From Planktothricoides sp. SR001 (GTDB lineage Bacteria > Cyanobacteriota > Cyanobacteriia > Cyanobacteriales > Laspinemataceae), in contig NZ_LIUQ01000001.1 of NCBI RefSeq assembly GCF_001276715.1, positions 180,829 to 244,828 on the forward strand: DNA of 64,000 bases, in the 5' to 3' direction. Both the position numbers and the translations under genes were made by a program. The notes below the pieces were generated by a model. That model was not told the DNA's origin. It was given only the letters and a program-made list of their open reading frames with translations, and searched no databases. Of the stretch, positions 51,012 to 62,579 are shown piece by piece. How positions within the stretch are numbered: position 1 is the stretch's first letter; the number at the start of each line of letters is the position of its first letter.

Positions 51012-51890
51012 CTATATGATCTGCTTTATTTTCTGGATAATTTTAACTCGCCGCTTCTTGATTTCAGGTCGAGTCAAAATTCCCTGAGAAGGGCTGAATA
51101 ATAAAGCCAGAATAAATAATCCCGAAACTGCTAAGACAATGGCCGCGCCCGAAGGCACATTTAAATAGTAACTCATATACATTCCGGCTACACTAGCGAT
51201 CGCCCCAATCATCGCACCTAATCCCATCATAAGATGTAATTCTTTGACTAATAAATAAGCGGTACTAGCAGGTCCGACCAGCAAAGACACTACGAGCACC
51301 ACCCCCACTGCTTGCATACTGGCGATAATCGTTAAAGTAATCGCAGAAACTAATCCCAGATGAATCCAATGCACCGGCAAGCCAATGGCTTGAGCACCCA
51401 AAGGATTAAAGGTATAAAATAGCAATTCTTTATAAAATAGTTTGACGCCGCTTAAAATTAACAGAGTAATCCAAAAAGTTCGCCCCACATCATCGGATGT
51501 CACCGCTAAAATATCGCCAAATAAAAAACTATGTAGGTCAATTTTACTTCTCATCAAGGTAATCAGCATAATTCCCAAGGCTAAAAACCCAGAAAAGACT
51601 AAGGCCATTGCCACATCAACTTTTAAGCGAGACTGAGATTGAATTACGGAAATAATCAGAGTGCTCAGGGTGCCAGATATAAAAGCCCCTACAAAAATAT
51701 CGATGCCAAAATAGTAGGCGATCGCCAATCCGGGCAACACCGCATGAGCAATCACATCCCCTAGTAATCCCATGTGTTGCACAATTAAATAGCTGCCGAC
51801 CACCGCACAAATCACTCCCATCATCACCGCTGTGAGCAAGGCATGACGCATAAACTCAAACTGGAGCGGTTCTATTAGCAACGAAATCAT
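51012..51890 (-). CDS. znuB: Zinc ABC transporter permease
   Basis: This 292-residue permease of the ABC-3 metal family has seven to eight helices (MRHALLTAVMMGVICAVVGS at the start, QHMGLLGDVIAHAVLPGLAI, VGVVLVVSLLVGPASTAYLL). It forms the channel for zinc with ZnuC and ZnuA. Manganese cannot be excluded from the permease alone, but the binding protein has a histidine-rich loop and a Zur-like box controls the locus. It overlaps znuC by four bases. Confidence 0.88.
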   Translation of the reverse strand: MISLLIEPLQFEFMRHALLTAVMMGVICAVVGSYLIVQHMGLLGDVIAHAVLPGLAIAYYFGIDIFVGAFISGTLSTLIISVIQSQSRLKVDVAMALVFSGFLALGIMLITLMRSKIDLHSFLFGDILAVTSDDVGRTFWITLLILSGVKLFYKELLFYTFNPLGAQAIGLPVHWIHLGLVSAITLTIIASMQAVGVVLVVSLLVGPASTAYLLVKELHLMMGLGAMIGAIASVAGMYMSYYLNVPSGAAIVLAVSGLFILALLFSPSQGILTRPEIKKRRVKIIQKIKQII

Positions 51891-52618
51891 TCCTCTTTCC
51901 TCATTTGTAATAAAATTACTCCATCCCCATAAGCTAACTGAATATTTTCTTTCGTAATCACCTCTGATGGTTTTCCCGCCGCAATTAGCTGCTTATTGAT
52001 TAATAAAAATTGGTCGTATTTACGAGTGACTTCTCCTAATTCATGGCCGATGACCAGTAACATTTTCCCTTGGTGTTTCAGTTCCTCAAACACATCAAAC
52101 AAGATCGCCTCAGTTTTTTTATCCACCCCCACAAAGGGTTCATCAAAAAAGAATAACTCTGCCTCTTGTGCCAATGCTTGAGCTAAAAAGACGCGCTGTT
52201 GTTGTCCCCCGGATAACTCGCCAATTTGTCGTCTTCTCAATTCCCACATCCCAACTCGTTCTAAAGCCGCTGTGACGATTTCTTTTGACTGACGAGACGG
52301 AGAACGAAACCACCCAGTATGCCGAGTTCGGGCCATCATTACCACATTTTCTACGGTGATGGGATAGTCCCAATCGATTTGGGCTCGCTGTGGGACATAA
52401 GCCACTTGTGCCAACTGGGATTTTAAGGAGCGTTGCCGATATCGGACAACCCCTTGACTCGTGGGAATTAAACCCAACATCGCCTTCACCATCGTGCTTT
52501 TTCCTGCACCATTTGGGCCAATAACTCCCACCAGTTGTCCCGGTTCCAGGCAAAAGCTGACATCCTCAACCGCAGAGACTCCTTGGTAGTTGACAGCCAG
52601 ATGAAAAACCTCTAACAT
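51887..52618 (-). CDS. znuC: Zinc ABC transporter ATPase
   Basis: This 243-residue ATPase has Walker A GPNGAGKST, signature LSGGQQQRVFLAQALA and Walker B LFFFDEPFVGVD. It drives metal uptake through ZnuB. It is the first gene of the leftward znuCB operon and starts 18 bases from the Zur-box-like palindrome. Confidence 0.9.
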   Translation of the reverse strand: MLEVFHLAVNYQGVSAVEDVSFCLEPGQLVGVIGPNGAGKSTMVKAMLGLIPTSQGVVRYRQRSLKSQLAQVAYVPQRAQIDWDYPITVENVVMMARTRHTGWFRSPSRQSKEIVTAALERVGMWELRRRQIGELSGGQQQRVFLAQALAQEAELFFFDEPFVGVDKKTEAILFDVFEELKHQGKMLLVIGHELGEVTRKYDQFLLINKQLIAAGKPSEVITKENIQLAYGDGVILLQMRKEE

Positions 52619-52636
52619 ACTGACATTAAATAAAAA

Positions 52637-52651
52637 TGATAATCGTTATCA
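52637..52651. promoter_or_regulatory. Zur-box-like operator between znuC and znuA
   Basis: TGATAATCGTTATCA is a 15-base palindrome of 7-1-7 form, one base off the cyanobacterial Zur consensus TGATAATNATTATCA. It lies in the 52-base gap between divergent zinc uptake genes. Zinc-loaded Zur bound here would shut off both. Confidence 0.85.
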
Positions 52652-52670
52652 TACTTGAATGAGGCTAAAA

Positions 52671-53729
52671 GTGTTACAAAGCGTTAAACTCAAAACCCTG
52701 GCGAGTTTGGCGATGGGGATGAGCTTGGCGGGCTGTGCGATCGCTTCCCAAAGACCAGAAGCCACAGAAACCGTTGTCACCGAGCCACCAGCGATCGCCC
52801 AAAATCTCCCTGAAGTGGTGGCGACAACCAGCGTGATTTGTGATTTAACTCGACAATTAGCCGCTGAAACCATCAATCTGAATTGTTTAGTGGCAGCCGG
52901 TGAAGACCCCCACCTTTATCAACCATTACCAGAAGATCGCAAAGCGATCGATCGCGCCAACCTGATTTTATATGGGGGTTATGACTTTGAACCGAGTTTA
53001 ATTCGCTTAGTCAAAGCAACCAAAAATCAAGCACCCAAAATAGCCGTCCATGAGGCGGCAGTTCCTAACCCAATCATCGGCCAACCTCACGCTCATGGAA
53101 ACCATGAGGAACAAGAGAAAGAAGAACATGACCATGAAAAAACAGAAAAACATTCTGCCGGGGAAACTGCACCAGATCCGCACGTTTGGCACAATGCAGA
53201 AAATGGAATTCGCATGGTAGCAGTGATTTCGGAGGCTTTAAAAAATTTGTCACCGAGTCATACTTCATTGTATGAAAGTAACGCTGCAAAAATTAAAAAT
53301 GAACTTACTCAAATTCATCGGTGGATTGGCGAGTCAATTGCCACCATTCCACCGGCACAAAGGCAGTTAGTTACTACCCATGACGCCCTGGGTTATTATG
53401 TTCAAGCTTACGGGCTAAAATTTGAAGGTGCTTTATCAGGATTAAGCACCGAAGAAGCCCCCACCGCATCCCGAATCGGGGAACTCGTCCAACAAATTAA
53501 ATCAGCCAGAGTTCCGACAATTTTTGCCGAAAGTAGTGTTAATCCAAGATTAATCGAACAAGTTGCTAAAGAAGCTAATGTCAAAGTTTCTGAAAAGAAA
53601 TTATATGCTGATGGATTGGGTAAAGCTGGCACTCAAGCAGGTACTTATCAGAAAATGTTGAAACTGAATACGGAAGCGATCGTCCAAGGCTTAGGCGGAC
53701 AGGATCAAGCTTTTCAGTTAAAACAATAG
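52671..53729 (+). CDS. znuA: Zinc ABC transporter substrate-binding lipoprotein
   Basis: This protein has about 352 residues with a lipoprotein signal (LASLAMGMSLAGC). Metal ligands are visible: His in EDPHLYQPLP, His in DPHVWHN, His in TTHDALGYY and Asp in YADGLG. A histidine/acid-rich loop (HAHGNHEEQEKEEHDHEKTE) near residues 140-160 marks zinc-type proteins. I prefer the GTG at 52671, with GAGG 6 bases upstream, because ATG 52659 lies only 7 bases from the Zur box and has no ribosome site. Confidence 0.88.
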   Translation: MLQSVKLKTLASLAMGMSLAGCAIASQRPEATETVVTEPPAIAQNLPEVVATTSVICDLTRQLAAETINLNCLVAAGEDPHLYQPLPEDRKAIDRANLILYGGYDFEPSLIRLVKATKNQAPKIAVHEAAVPNPIIGQPHAHGNHEEQEKEEHDHEKTEKHSAGETAPDPHVWHNAENGIRMVAVISEALKNLSPSHTSLYESNAAKIKNELTQIHRWIGESIATIPPAQRQLVTTHDALGYYVQAYGLKFEGALSGLSTEEAPTASRIGELVQQIKSARVPTIFAESSVNPRLIEQVAKEANVKVSEKKLYADGLGKAGTQAGTYQKMLKLNTEAIVQGLGGQDQAFQLKQ

Positions 53730-53881
53730 ATATTTCTATAAATTATGGCAAATTTTTGTGGTTACTGGCTAATGGGATTGCCTTGTTATTGGTCAAAATA
53801 TTCTTGATAATTTATTGAGACAAGCAATAACCAATAAAAAATCACCATAAAATATATTCTCTGTCAACGATTAAATCTCTT

Positions 53882-55117
53882 ATGACAAATAAAATTGATC
53901 TAGCAATTGTTGGCGGTGGGCCTCATGCTTTAACCTTGGTGACTCACCTGCTGCAAAAACGTCCGGGAATGCGGAATAGATTTTTAGTTTTTGACCCTAA
54001 TAGCCGTTGGATGTACCAATGGCAACAGCAATTTGCTGCTTTGGAAATTCCCCATTTGCGATCGCCTGCGGTTCACCATCCTGACCCAGATCCTTATGGG
54101 TTGCGTCGGTTTGCGGAGTCTCGTCCTAATGAATTATTTTCTCCTTATGACTTGCCCGGAACGCAACTATTTTGGGATTTTTGTAACGATACAATTAAAC
54201 GCTGGCAATTAGAGGATAAATTTGTCCAGACAGCGATTACCTCTATCGGTGTTATCGACCAAAAAAAAGAAAAAAAAGATAATTTTCCTCAGCGGTATCG
54301 TCGCTATAAATTTTGTTTACAACATTCAAATGGAGAGGAGACGATCGCCCGTCGAGTGGTCTTAGCTACTGGGGGAGGATCGGTCAATTTACCCGACTGG
54401 GTGGCACAAATTCCGCCCAACTATCCCCCAGATAGACTATTGCATTCCCAGCAAATTGATTTGCGTTCGCTGAACTCAGCCGGGGAAAAAATAGCCGGGG
54501 AAAAAATATTAGTTATTGGCGGGGGTTTAACCTGCGGACATTTAGCTGTAGGCGCTATGAATAAAGGAGCGAAGGTGATGTTAATGTATCGCCGTCGCTT
54601 ACAAGAAAAATTATTTGATGCTGACCCCGGATGGCTTGGCCCTAAATATTTAAAAGGATTTTTTCATCAAGATTGGTTCACCCGATTTCGGTTAATTCAA
54701 TCCGCCCGAAATGGCGGTTCTTTAACTCCGGCAATTATGCTGCAACTCAATCGCAGACAGCGGGAAGGCAAGCTAGAAATTTATCAAGAATGTCAGATTG
54801 TCAAAGCTTCATGGCAGGGCGATCGCTGGCAAGTTCTTTGTGACGATGGCAATCACTATGAATGCGATCGCATTTGGTTAAGCACCGGCACTCGCTTAGA
54901 TGCCCTAAACCATCCACTACTCCGAGAAATTTTCGCCAATTTTCCCACAGAAATGATTCACGGTTTACCCGTACTCGATAGCCATTTACGCATCCCTGGT
55001 TTACCCCTATTCTTAATGGGAGGTTTAGCCGCATTGCAAGTCGGCCCCGTTGCCCGCAACTTATCAGGAGCAAGAATGGCTAGTCAAAAAATTGTTGATG
55101 GTTTAATACAAGCTTAA
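53882..55117 (+). CDS. FAD/NAD(P)-binding oxidoreductase
   Basis: This 411-residue flavoprotein resembles bacterial lysine/ornithine N-monooxygenase-like and HpyO-like proteins. It has FAD motif LAIVGGGPHALTL, second motif VVLATGGG, NAD(P) motif ILVIGGGLTCGHLAVGAM, and a C-terminal FAD contact (LFLMGGLAALQVGPVARNLS). The substrate is unknown. Position between znuA and a SufE-like gene suggests a link to metal or sulfur metabolism, which is inference. AGEKIAGEKI is a tiny internal duplication. Confidence 0.8.
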   Translation: MTNKIDLAIVGGGPHALTLVTHLLQKRPGMRNRFLVFDPNSRWMYQWQQQFAALEIPHLRSPAVHHPDPDPYGLRRFAESRPNELFSPYDLPGTQLFWDFCNDTIKRWQLEDKFVQTAITSIGVIDQKKEKKDNFPQRYRRYKFCLQHSNGEETIARRVVLATGGGSVNLPDWVAQIPPNYPPDRLLHSQQIDLRSLNSAGEKIAGEKILVIGGGLTCGHLAVGAMNKGAKVMLMYRRRLQEKLFDADPGWLGPKYLKGFFHQDWFTRFRLIQSARNGGSLTPAIMLQLNRRQREGKLEIYQECQIVKASWQGDRWQVLCDDGNHYECDRIWLSTGTRLDALNHPLLREIFANFPTEMIHGLPVLDSHLRIPGLPLFLMGGLAALQVGPVARNLSGARMASQKIVDGLIQA

Positions 55118-55122
55118 TTCTA

Positions 55123-55539
55123 ATGACAGATATTTCTAATTATCAAGCTTTAGAGCGAATTGTCCAACGGTTTCAACGGCTTTCTGAACCCAAGCAAAAA
55201 TATGAACAACTAATTTATTATGCCAAGCGTCTGCCTAAATTTCCTGAAATTGATAGAATTCCAGAAAATAAGGTTCCGGGATGTACTTCTCTAGTTTATA
55301 TCACGGCCAAACTTGACCAGGGGAAAGTTGTATTTCAAGGAGATGCTGACTCGCAGATTGTTAAAGGATTAGTCGGCGTATTAGTTGAAGGATTAAGCGG
55401 ATTAACCCCAGCGCAAATAGGGCAAATTTACCCAGATTTTATTGTGGATACGGGGTTAAATATCAGCTTAACTCCTTCTCGGTCTAACGGATTTTATCAA
55501 ATTCTGCAAATGATGAAAATCAAAGCATCATGTCTGTAG
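55123..55539 (+). CDS. SufE-family protein
   Basis: This 138-residue protein has the SufE fold pattern: RFQRLSEPKQKYEQLIYYAK, then the active cysteine in KVPGCTSLVYI. SufE accepts sulfur from a cysteine desulfurase for Fe-S assembly. Five bases separate it from the oxidoreductase gene, so they are co-transcribed. It overlaps the leader of the CobW gene. Confidence 0.88.
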   Translation: MTDISNYQALERIVQRFQRLSEPKQKYEQLIYYAKRLPKFPEIDRIPENKVPGCTSLVYITAKLDQGKVVFQGDADSQIVKGLVGVLVEGLSGLTPAQIGQIYPDFIVDTGLNISLTPSRSNGFYQILQMMKIKASCL

Positions 55540-55610
55540 TCTGTAGGGTGGGCAATGCCCATGATCACCCTAATTCAAACACCATCATTTTTATTCAACA
55601 AAGAGGTTAT

Positions 55611-56588
55611 ATGACTACCAAATATCAGACAAATTTATTACCCGTCACTGTAATCACTGGCTATCTAGGAGCGGGTAAAACCACCTTGTTAAACCGGATA
55701 TTAACCTATGAACATGGGAAAAAAGTAGCGGTCATTGTCAACGAATTTGGCGAAGTAGGCATTGATAATCAGCTAGTAATTAATGCCGAAGAGGAAATAT
55801 TTGAAATGAACAACGGCTGTATTTGCTGTACAGTCCGTGGTGACTTAATTCGCATTATTGGTAAGTTAATGAAGCGGCGGAATAAGTTCGAGCATCTCGT
55901 GATTGAAACTACAGGTTTAGCCGACCCAGCCCCAGTGATTCAAACTTTTTTTGTGGATGAAGACCTGCAAAGTAAACTGGCTCTGGATGCGGTGGTGACG
56001 GTGGTGGATGCTAAACATATTTGGCAGCATTGGTCAGCGGATGAAGCTCAAGAGCAAATTGCCTTTGCGGATGTAATTTTGCTGAACAAAACGGATTTGG
56101 TCGTCACCGCAGAATTAGACGAACTGGAAAAGCGCATCAAAGGCATAAATGCAATGGCCAAAATTTATCGCACCCACTTATCGCAGCAAGAAATCGAGAT
56201 GAATGCCTTATTAGGAGTGCAAGCATTCGACTTGAATCGGGCTTTAGAAATTGACCCAGAATTCTTAAATGAAAATGCCCATGAACATGATGAAACTGTG
56301 GGGTCAGTTGCCCTGGTAGAGTCTGGGGCATTAGATGGAGAAAAACTGAATGCTTGGATTGGGGATTTATTGCGGAATCAAGGGCAGGATATTTTTCGGA
56401 TGAAAGGGATTCTCAATATTGCCGGGGAAGATTTTCGCTTTGTGTTTCAGGGAGTCCATATGCTATTTGATGGCAAACCCGATCGCCCTTGGCATTCTGG
56501 GGAAACGCGCAAAAATGAACTGGTTTTCATTGGTCGAAATTTAAATGAAACTCAATTAAAAGAGGATTTTCGCCAATGTCTAGTTTAG
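55611..56588 (+). CDS. CobW/COG0523 GTPase, probable zinc chaperone
   Basis: This 325-residue G3E GTPase has Walker A GYLGAGKTTLLN, the metal motif NNGCICCTV and base-recognition LLNKTDL. COG0523 proteins hand metals, notably zinc, to target enzymes under starvation. The surrounding znu genes and Zur-like boxes support zinc. I start at the ATG at 55611 after AAAGAGG; a longer frame from 55530 lies over the sufE end. It overlaps the WD40 gene by 13 bases. Confidence 0.88.
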   Translation: MTTKYQTNLLPVTVITGYLGAGKTTLLNRILTYEHGKKVAVIVNEFGEVGIDNQLVINAEEEIFEMNNGCICCTVRGDLIRIIGKLMKRRNKFEHLVIETTGLADPAPVIQTFFVDEDLQSKLALDAVVTVVDAKHIWQHWSADEAQEQIAFADVILLNKTDLVVTAELDELEKRIKGINAMAKIYRTHLSQQEIEMNALLGVQAFDLNRALEIDPEFLNENAHEHDETVGSVALVESGALDGEKLNAWIGDLLRNQGQDIFRMKGILNIAGEDFRFVFQGVHMLFDGKPDRPWHSGETRKNELVFIGRNLNETQLKEDFRQCLV

Positions 56589-57658
56589 GGGGAAAGAAAA
56601 AGAGCCGTAGACCGCAAAAACTGCTGGAAAAATCCTCTAAAGAGATGCTTTCCGATTACGTCACTGGGGTGGTTTGGTCGAGTGATGGCAAGACTTTAGC
56701 AGCGAGTTCTGCCGCTGGTGAAGTGATTTTATGGCAAGGCAACAATTCGATTTCGATCTTGCAAGAGCCAATAGAAAGCTCGATTGATTGCCTATCTTTT
56801 TCTCACGATGGTAAATACCTGGCCGCTGGTGGACAAAATGGCCAGGTGAAAATATGGTATTTGCCAACCAAAGAGTTAGTTACCACCTTAGAAAATGCCC
56901 CGGCTTGGGTTGACCAATTGGCTTGGAGTTGTAGTTGTCATCAATTGGCGTTTAGTCTGGGTCGTTCTGTGCAAGTCTGGGATCTGGATACTCAGGCAGT
57001 GGTGACTACTCTAAATTTTGAAGCCTCTTCGGTTTTCAGTTTGGCTTGGCATCCGATCGCCGCATATTTGGCGATCGCCGGTTATCAAGGGGTAAAAATT
57101 TGGTGCGGTGAAGATTGGCATGATGACCCATATCTTTTATCCATTCCATCCGCTAGTCAAGCGATCGCCTGGTCGCCCGATGGTAAATACCTGGCTTGTG
57201 GCAACCTGGATCAAACTTTGGCGGTGGTGGAATGGGGCAATCCTCACCCTTGGGTGATGCGCGGATTTCCTGGCAAAGTCCGATCTCTAGCCTGGTCAAA
57301 TCTCAAGACTGTCTTGGGGGCGCCTTTACTTGCCGCCGCCAGTACCCAAAGTGCGATCGTCTGGGAAAAGCAATGGCAAGAGGCGGATGGATGGGAAGCT
57401 TGGGAGTTAGAGGGACATACGGAAACGGTAACGGCGATCGCCTTTAGTCCCGATCGCTTCCTCCTTGCCTCCGCATCGGAAGATGGCCGCGTCTGCTTAT
57501 GGGACTCTGCCGAGGAATTAGTGCAAATCCTCTCCGGGGCTGATGATGGTTTTTCTTGTCTTGCGTGGCAACCCCAGGGACAATTTTTGGCCGCTGGGGG
57601 ACAGAATGGCGAGTTATTAATTTGGGCAAAATCCATTGCTGGGCAAGGGTTTGGCTAA
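56576..57658 (+). CDS. WD40 repeat protein coupled to CobW
   Basis: This 360-residue protein has a basic start (GGKKKSRRPQK) followed by seven WD-like blades, for example VTAIAFSPDRFLLASASEDG and RVCLWD, or CLSFSHDGKYLAAGGQNGQV and KIW. It is a single beta-propeller, a protein-binding scaffold. Its start lies inside the CobW gene (13-base overlap), implying coupled translation and probably a joint function in metal delivery. Confidence 0.88.
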   Translation: MSSLGGKKKSRRPQKLLEKSSKEMLSDYVTGVVWSSDGKTLAASSAAGEVILWQGNNSISILQEPIESSIDCLSFSHDGKYLAAGGQNGQVKIWYLPTKELVTTLENAPAWVDQLAWSCSCHQLAFSLGRSVQVWDLDTQAVVTTLNFEASSVFSLAWHPIAAYLAIAGYQGVKIWCGEDWHDDPYLLSIPSASQAIAWSPDGKYLACGNLDQTLAVVEWGNPHPWVMRGFPGKVRSLAWSNLKTVLGAPLLAAASTQSAIVWEKQWQEADGWEAWELEGHTETVTAIAFSPDRFLLASASEDGRVCLWDSAEELVQILSGADDGFSCLAWQPQGQFLAAGGQNGELLIWAKSIAGQGFG

Positions 57659-57701
57659 AAATCCAGCGATTGATCGTCGAGGTGATATGGTATCGTAAGA
57701 A

Positions 57702-58844
<1,143 letters not shown>

Positions 58845-58969
58845 TTTGCTTTGTATTTGCTTTGTCCCGTGGTTAGGATGCAAATATGGGATAATCTCTG
58901 CCCACGTTAGGCATCGATCGCCTACCGAATTGCCTGATTTATTGATCACATTACCACCAAAAATAATTT

Positions 58970-60049
58970 ATGTTAAAAAATCAAAATCACCAGGAAACCA
59001 CCAGTCAACCAGCAACTATGGACATTCCTAAACGAGGAATGCCGGTGACAATTATCACGGGTTTTTTAGGCAGTGGTAAAACTACTTTACTCAACCATAT
59101 TCTCTGCAACTCTCAGGATTTAAAAGTCGCCGTATTGGTGAATGAATTTGGGGATATCAATATCGATAGTCAATTATTGGTATCTATCGATGAAGATATG
59201 GTAGAATTAAGTAATGGCTGTATTTGCTGTACGATTAATGATGGCTTAGTGGATGCAGTTTATCGGGTATTAGAACAAGACCGGGTGGATTATTTGGTGA
59301 TTGAAACCACTGGCATCGCCGATCCTTTACCCATCGCCCTCACGTTTTTAGGCACTGAATTACGGGATTTAACTCATTTAGACTCGATTATTACTGTAGT
59401 CGATGCGGAAACATTTACCGAGGAACATTTTGAAAGTGAAGCAGCATTTAAGCAAGTGGCTTATGCGGATATCACTATATTAAATAAAGTCGATTTAGTC
59501 CCCCGTTCAAAGGTGGAAGAGTTAGAACAATATATCAAAACGGTGAAACGGGGAGCGAGAATTTTACATAGTGAATATGGTCAGGTGCCATTGCCACTAA
59601 TTTTAGATGTGGATTTAACTAAGTTAGACATTTATCAAGAATTTTTGGTCGAAGACAACCAAGAGGATGACCATCACCATGAACATGACCATGAACACCA
59701 TCACCATGAACATGACCATGAACACCATCACTATCATTCCCATCACTATCATTCCCATCACTTAGAAAATGATGGATTTGTCTCGGTATCTTACGAGAGT
59801 GATCGGCCTTTTAGTGTGAAGAAATTTGAAATATTTCTTCAAGAACAATTACCCCAGGAAGTATTCCGGGCAAAAGGCATTCTCTGGTTTAGTGAGAGCG
59901 AATTACGGCATATTTTTCAACTCAGCGGGCCCCGTTTCGACATCGATGATACAGAGTGGCAGACTCCGCCAAAAAACCAGATTATTTTTATTGGGCGTCA
60001 TTTGCCAACCCAGCAAATTCGTCAACAATTAACTGAATGCCTTGACTGA
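58970..60049 (+). CDS. CobW/COG0523 GTPase with histidine-rich loop
   Basis: This 359-residue G3E GTPase has Walker A GFLGSGKTTLLN, metal motif SNGCICCTI and base-recognition ILNKVDL. A loop near residues 230-265 has many histidines in HEHDHEHHHHEHDHEHHHYH-type repeats, a likely metal store. Its DNA is a CATCACCATGAACATGACC repeat. It differs from the CobW at 55611, so the island has two chaperone candidates. Starts at 58970 or 59018 are both possible; neither has a strong ribosome site. Confidence 0.88.
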   Translation: MLKNQNHQETTSQPATMDIPKRGMPVTIITGFLGSGKTTLLNHILCNSQDLKVAVLVNEFGDINIDSQLLVSIDEDMVELSNGCICCTINDGLVDAVYRVLEQDRVDYLVIETTGIADPLPIALTFLGTELRDLTHLDSIITVVDAETFTEEHFESEAAFKQVAYADITILNKVDLVPRSKVEELEQYIKTVKRGARILHSEYGQVPLPLILDVDLTKLDIYQEFLVEDNQEDDHHHEHDHEHHHHEHDHEHHHYHSHHYHSHHLENDGFVSVSYESDRPFSVKKFEIFLQEQLPQEVFRAKGILWFSESELRHIFQLSGPRFDIDDTEWQTPPKNQIIFIGRHLPTQQIRQQLTECLD

Positions 60050-60908
60050 AATAAGTCTTAATTTAGTCATAAAAATCCGGTTATTATCCGGTTATTATCG
60101 GGGCATTTTCTACGATATCATACCAATTTATCTTGACACTCTCATTCTTATACAGCGGTTTGTTATACAGCGGTTTTCTGCTGAATAGATCCCAAAGCAT
60201 ATGTAGGGTGTATCTTCGATTTGTGGTTTACCAATCTAAAAACCGCTGTAATCACTTAGTTATAATGAGTGCATCACCCCCCCCTCTAACCCCATTATTA
60301 AGAGGGAATTGAAGGGGGATATCTTCTATGTCAAAAAGTAAAATTTTAAGAGTAAGGCTATTTGACGAGGAGTGGACTCTTGCTTCAGGGCGACAGCATT
60401 CGGGCAGTTAATTATCGATTTTCACAGTAAACATTTTTACCCGAAAGATCGTGATGTTAAAGCGCTAAGTATTTAGGCTACAAACTCTCCGCAAGGTTAT
60501 TCGTGATTACATTAAGGGTTGACCTAGAGTGGGCTTCCCTCTGTCGAACCTCGTTACCTCAGACTTAGACTGGGAATGAGCAATTTATCTCACCGCAGAA
60601 GCCAGGAAGCTCTAACGTGAGACCTCTGGCAACGTAGCAACAGATTTAAGATAGACTTAGCGATCGCCACAACCACCACTTAATCTTTTTGTAATCTTGT
60701 TGTTGGTGTAAAAATATACGAATGCCGATCGCAAGCATATGGCTTGTCCCAGAAGCACCCCTGCACCAGAAGCACCCCTGCTTCATGGGTCAGATTTGCA
60801 CCGACAGATGAAAAAATCATAAGATCCATTGATCAAAACCGACGATCAGGGACTTGCCACTTTACAATAAACTCTGGTAAGCCCGGATAGAAGATAAGAA
60901 GGTAAGAC
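60050..60908. other. Gene-free stretch with repeats before gatA
   Basis: I see no gene. Repeats: TTATACAGCGGTTT twice at 60150-60178, a CCCCCCTCTAACCCC element at 60277-60320, and CCAGAAGCACCCCTG twice near 60750-60780. A short frame at about 60329-60410 (MSKSKILRVRLFDEEWTLAS) looks like the head of a ribbon-helix-helix protein but stops early. The gatA promoter must lie at the right end. Confidence 0.4.
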
Positions 60909-62369
60909 ATGGCATCCATCCGCGAGTTACATAAACAACTCATTCAAAAAGAACGCTCTGCTGTTGAAATTGCTCAAGAAAGTTTAGACCGGATTTCCAA
61001 GCTGGAACCGAAAATCCGTAGTTTCCTGGTGGTGACGCCAGAAAAAGCCTTAGCACAAGCCCGCCTGGTGGATGCCAAAATTGCCGCCGGGGAGGAAATT
61101 GGACTGCTGGCAGGAATTCCTATTGCCATTAAAGATAATATGTGTACCAAGGGAATTCGGACTACTTGTGGTTCCCGGATTTTGGAAAGTTATGTCCCCC
61201 CTTATGAGTCCACCGTGACCCAAAAACTGGCGGAAGCTGGGGCGGTGATGATGGGTAAAACCAATATGGATGAGTTTGCGATGGGCAGTTCTACGGAAAC
61301 TTCTGCCTATCAATTAACCGCTAATCCGTGGGATTTAGAACGAGTTCCGGGGGGGTCTTCCGGGGGATCGGCTGCTGCGGTGGCGTCAGGAGAATGCCCG
61401 ATCGCCCTGGGTTCTGATACCGGGGGTTCAATCCGCCAACCGGCCTCTTTTTGCGGGGTGGTGGGCTTGAAACCCACTTATGGTCTGGTGTCTCGGTTCG
61501 GCTTGGTGGCTTATGCTTCATCCTTGGATCAAATTGGCCCGTTTGGTCGGACGGTGGAAGATACGGCGATTTTATTACAGGCGATCGCTGGTTATGACCC
61601 CAAAGATGCCACGAGTCTCAACGTGAAAATTCCCGACTATGTTCACGGGATCAGACCGAATTTAAAACCCAAAGGTCAACTGCGAATTGGCATCATTCAA
61701 GAAACTTTAGGGGAAGGAATCGATCCAGAAGTTGCCAGTACGGTGACAAAAGCGATCGAGGTTTTCCAAGATTTAGGGGCGGAAATTCAAGTAGTTTCTT
61801 GTCCGCGATTTCGGTATGGTTTACCCACCTACTACATTCTTGCCCCATCAGAAGCATCGGCCAACCTTGCCAGATATGATGGGGTCAAATATGGTTTCCG
61901 GGCCGACGATGCCGAAAACTTAATCGAAATGTATGGCAAAACTCGCGCTGCTGGATTTGGTCCCGAAGTCAAACGCCGGATTATGATTGGCACTTATACT
62001 TTATCTGCGGGATATTACGACGCTTACTATCTCAAAGCCCAAAAAGTTCGGACTCTAATTAAAGAAGATTTCGATCGCGCTTTTGCCCAAGTGGATGTCT
62101 TAGTTTGTCCCACTTCGCCAACTACGGCGTTTAAAGCTGGGGAAAAAATGAACGATCCCCTAAGTATGTATCTTTCTGACTTAATGACTATTCCCGTTAA
62201 TTTAGCTGGTTTACCTGCATTAAGTCTTCCCTGTGGTTTTGATAAAAAAGGACTACCTATTGGGATTCAATTAATCAGCAATGTTTTAAAAGAAGATTTG
62301 CTGTTGCGGGTTGCTTATGCTTATGAACAAGCTACGGATTGGACTCAATACGAAGCCAAATTAGATTAA
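60909..62369 (+). CDS. gatA: Glutamyl-tRNA(Gln) amidotransferase subunit A
   Basis: This 486-residue amidase makes ammonia from glutamine for conversion of Glu-tRNA(Gln) to Gln-tRNA(Gln), with GatB and GatC encoded elsewhere. The Lys-Ser-Ser triad is visible: [11 protein letters not shown], then [14 protein letters not shown] and [16 protein letters not shown]. It is full length for the family and stands alone. ATG 60909 follows AGAAGGTAAGAC. Confidence 0.95.
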   Translation: MASIRELHKQLIQKERSAVEIAQESLDRISKLEPKIRSFLVVTPEKALAQARLVDAKIAAGEEIGLLAGIPIAIKDNMCTKGIRTTCGSRILESYVPPYESTVTQKLAEAGAVMMGKTNMDEFAMGSSTETSAYQLTANPWDLERVPGGSSGGSAAAVASGECPIALGSDTGGSIRQPASFCGVVGLKPTYGLVSRFGLVAYASSLDQIGPFGRTVEDTAILLQAIAGYDPKDATSLNVKIPDYVHGIRPNLKPKGQLRIGIIQETLGEGIDPEVASTVTKAIEVFQDLGAEIQVVSCPRFRYGLPTYYILAPSEASANLARYDGVKYGFRADDAENLIEMYGKTRAAGFGPEVKRRIMIGTYTLSAGYYDAYYLKAQKVRTLIKEDFDRAFAQVDVLVCPTSPTTAFKAGEKMNDPLSMYLSDLMTIPVNLAGLPALSLPCGFDKKGLPIGIQLISNVLKEDLLLRVAYAYEQATDWTQYEAKLD

Positions 62370-62579
62370 CTGTTAGTGGTTATTTGTTCTTGGTTGTTAG
62401 TGGGTAGGGATTCTTTTCTTGGTTGTTAGTTCTTGGTTGTTAGTTATTAGCGATTGTTTATGTGTCCCTAATTCTTAGTCCGCGATCGTCAAACAAAGGA
62501 CTAACAACTAACAACTAACAACTAACAACTAACAACCAAAAACGAATAACCAATCATCCATTTTATTAATGAGCAAACC
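62370..62579. repeat. Low-complexity TTGGTTGTTAGT/ACTAACAACTAAC inverted block
   Basis: TTCTTGGTTGTTAGT-type sequence on the left (62386-62450) faces five ACTAACA-type units on the right (62502-62540), so the block can fold into a long hairpin. Similar CAACAACC/GTTATT blocks lie at 26620-26720, 32230-32310 and 63655-63700. Confidence 0.65.

Noticed and set aside
60329-60410. Ribbon-helix-helix-like small gene
   Set aside because: Only about 20 plausible residues before a stop, no ribosome site, and decayed surroundings. At most a remnant.
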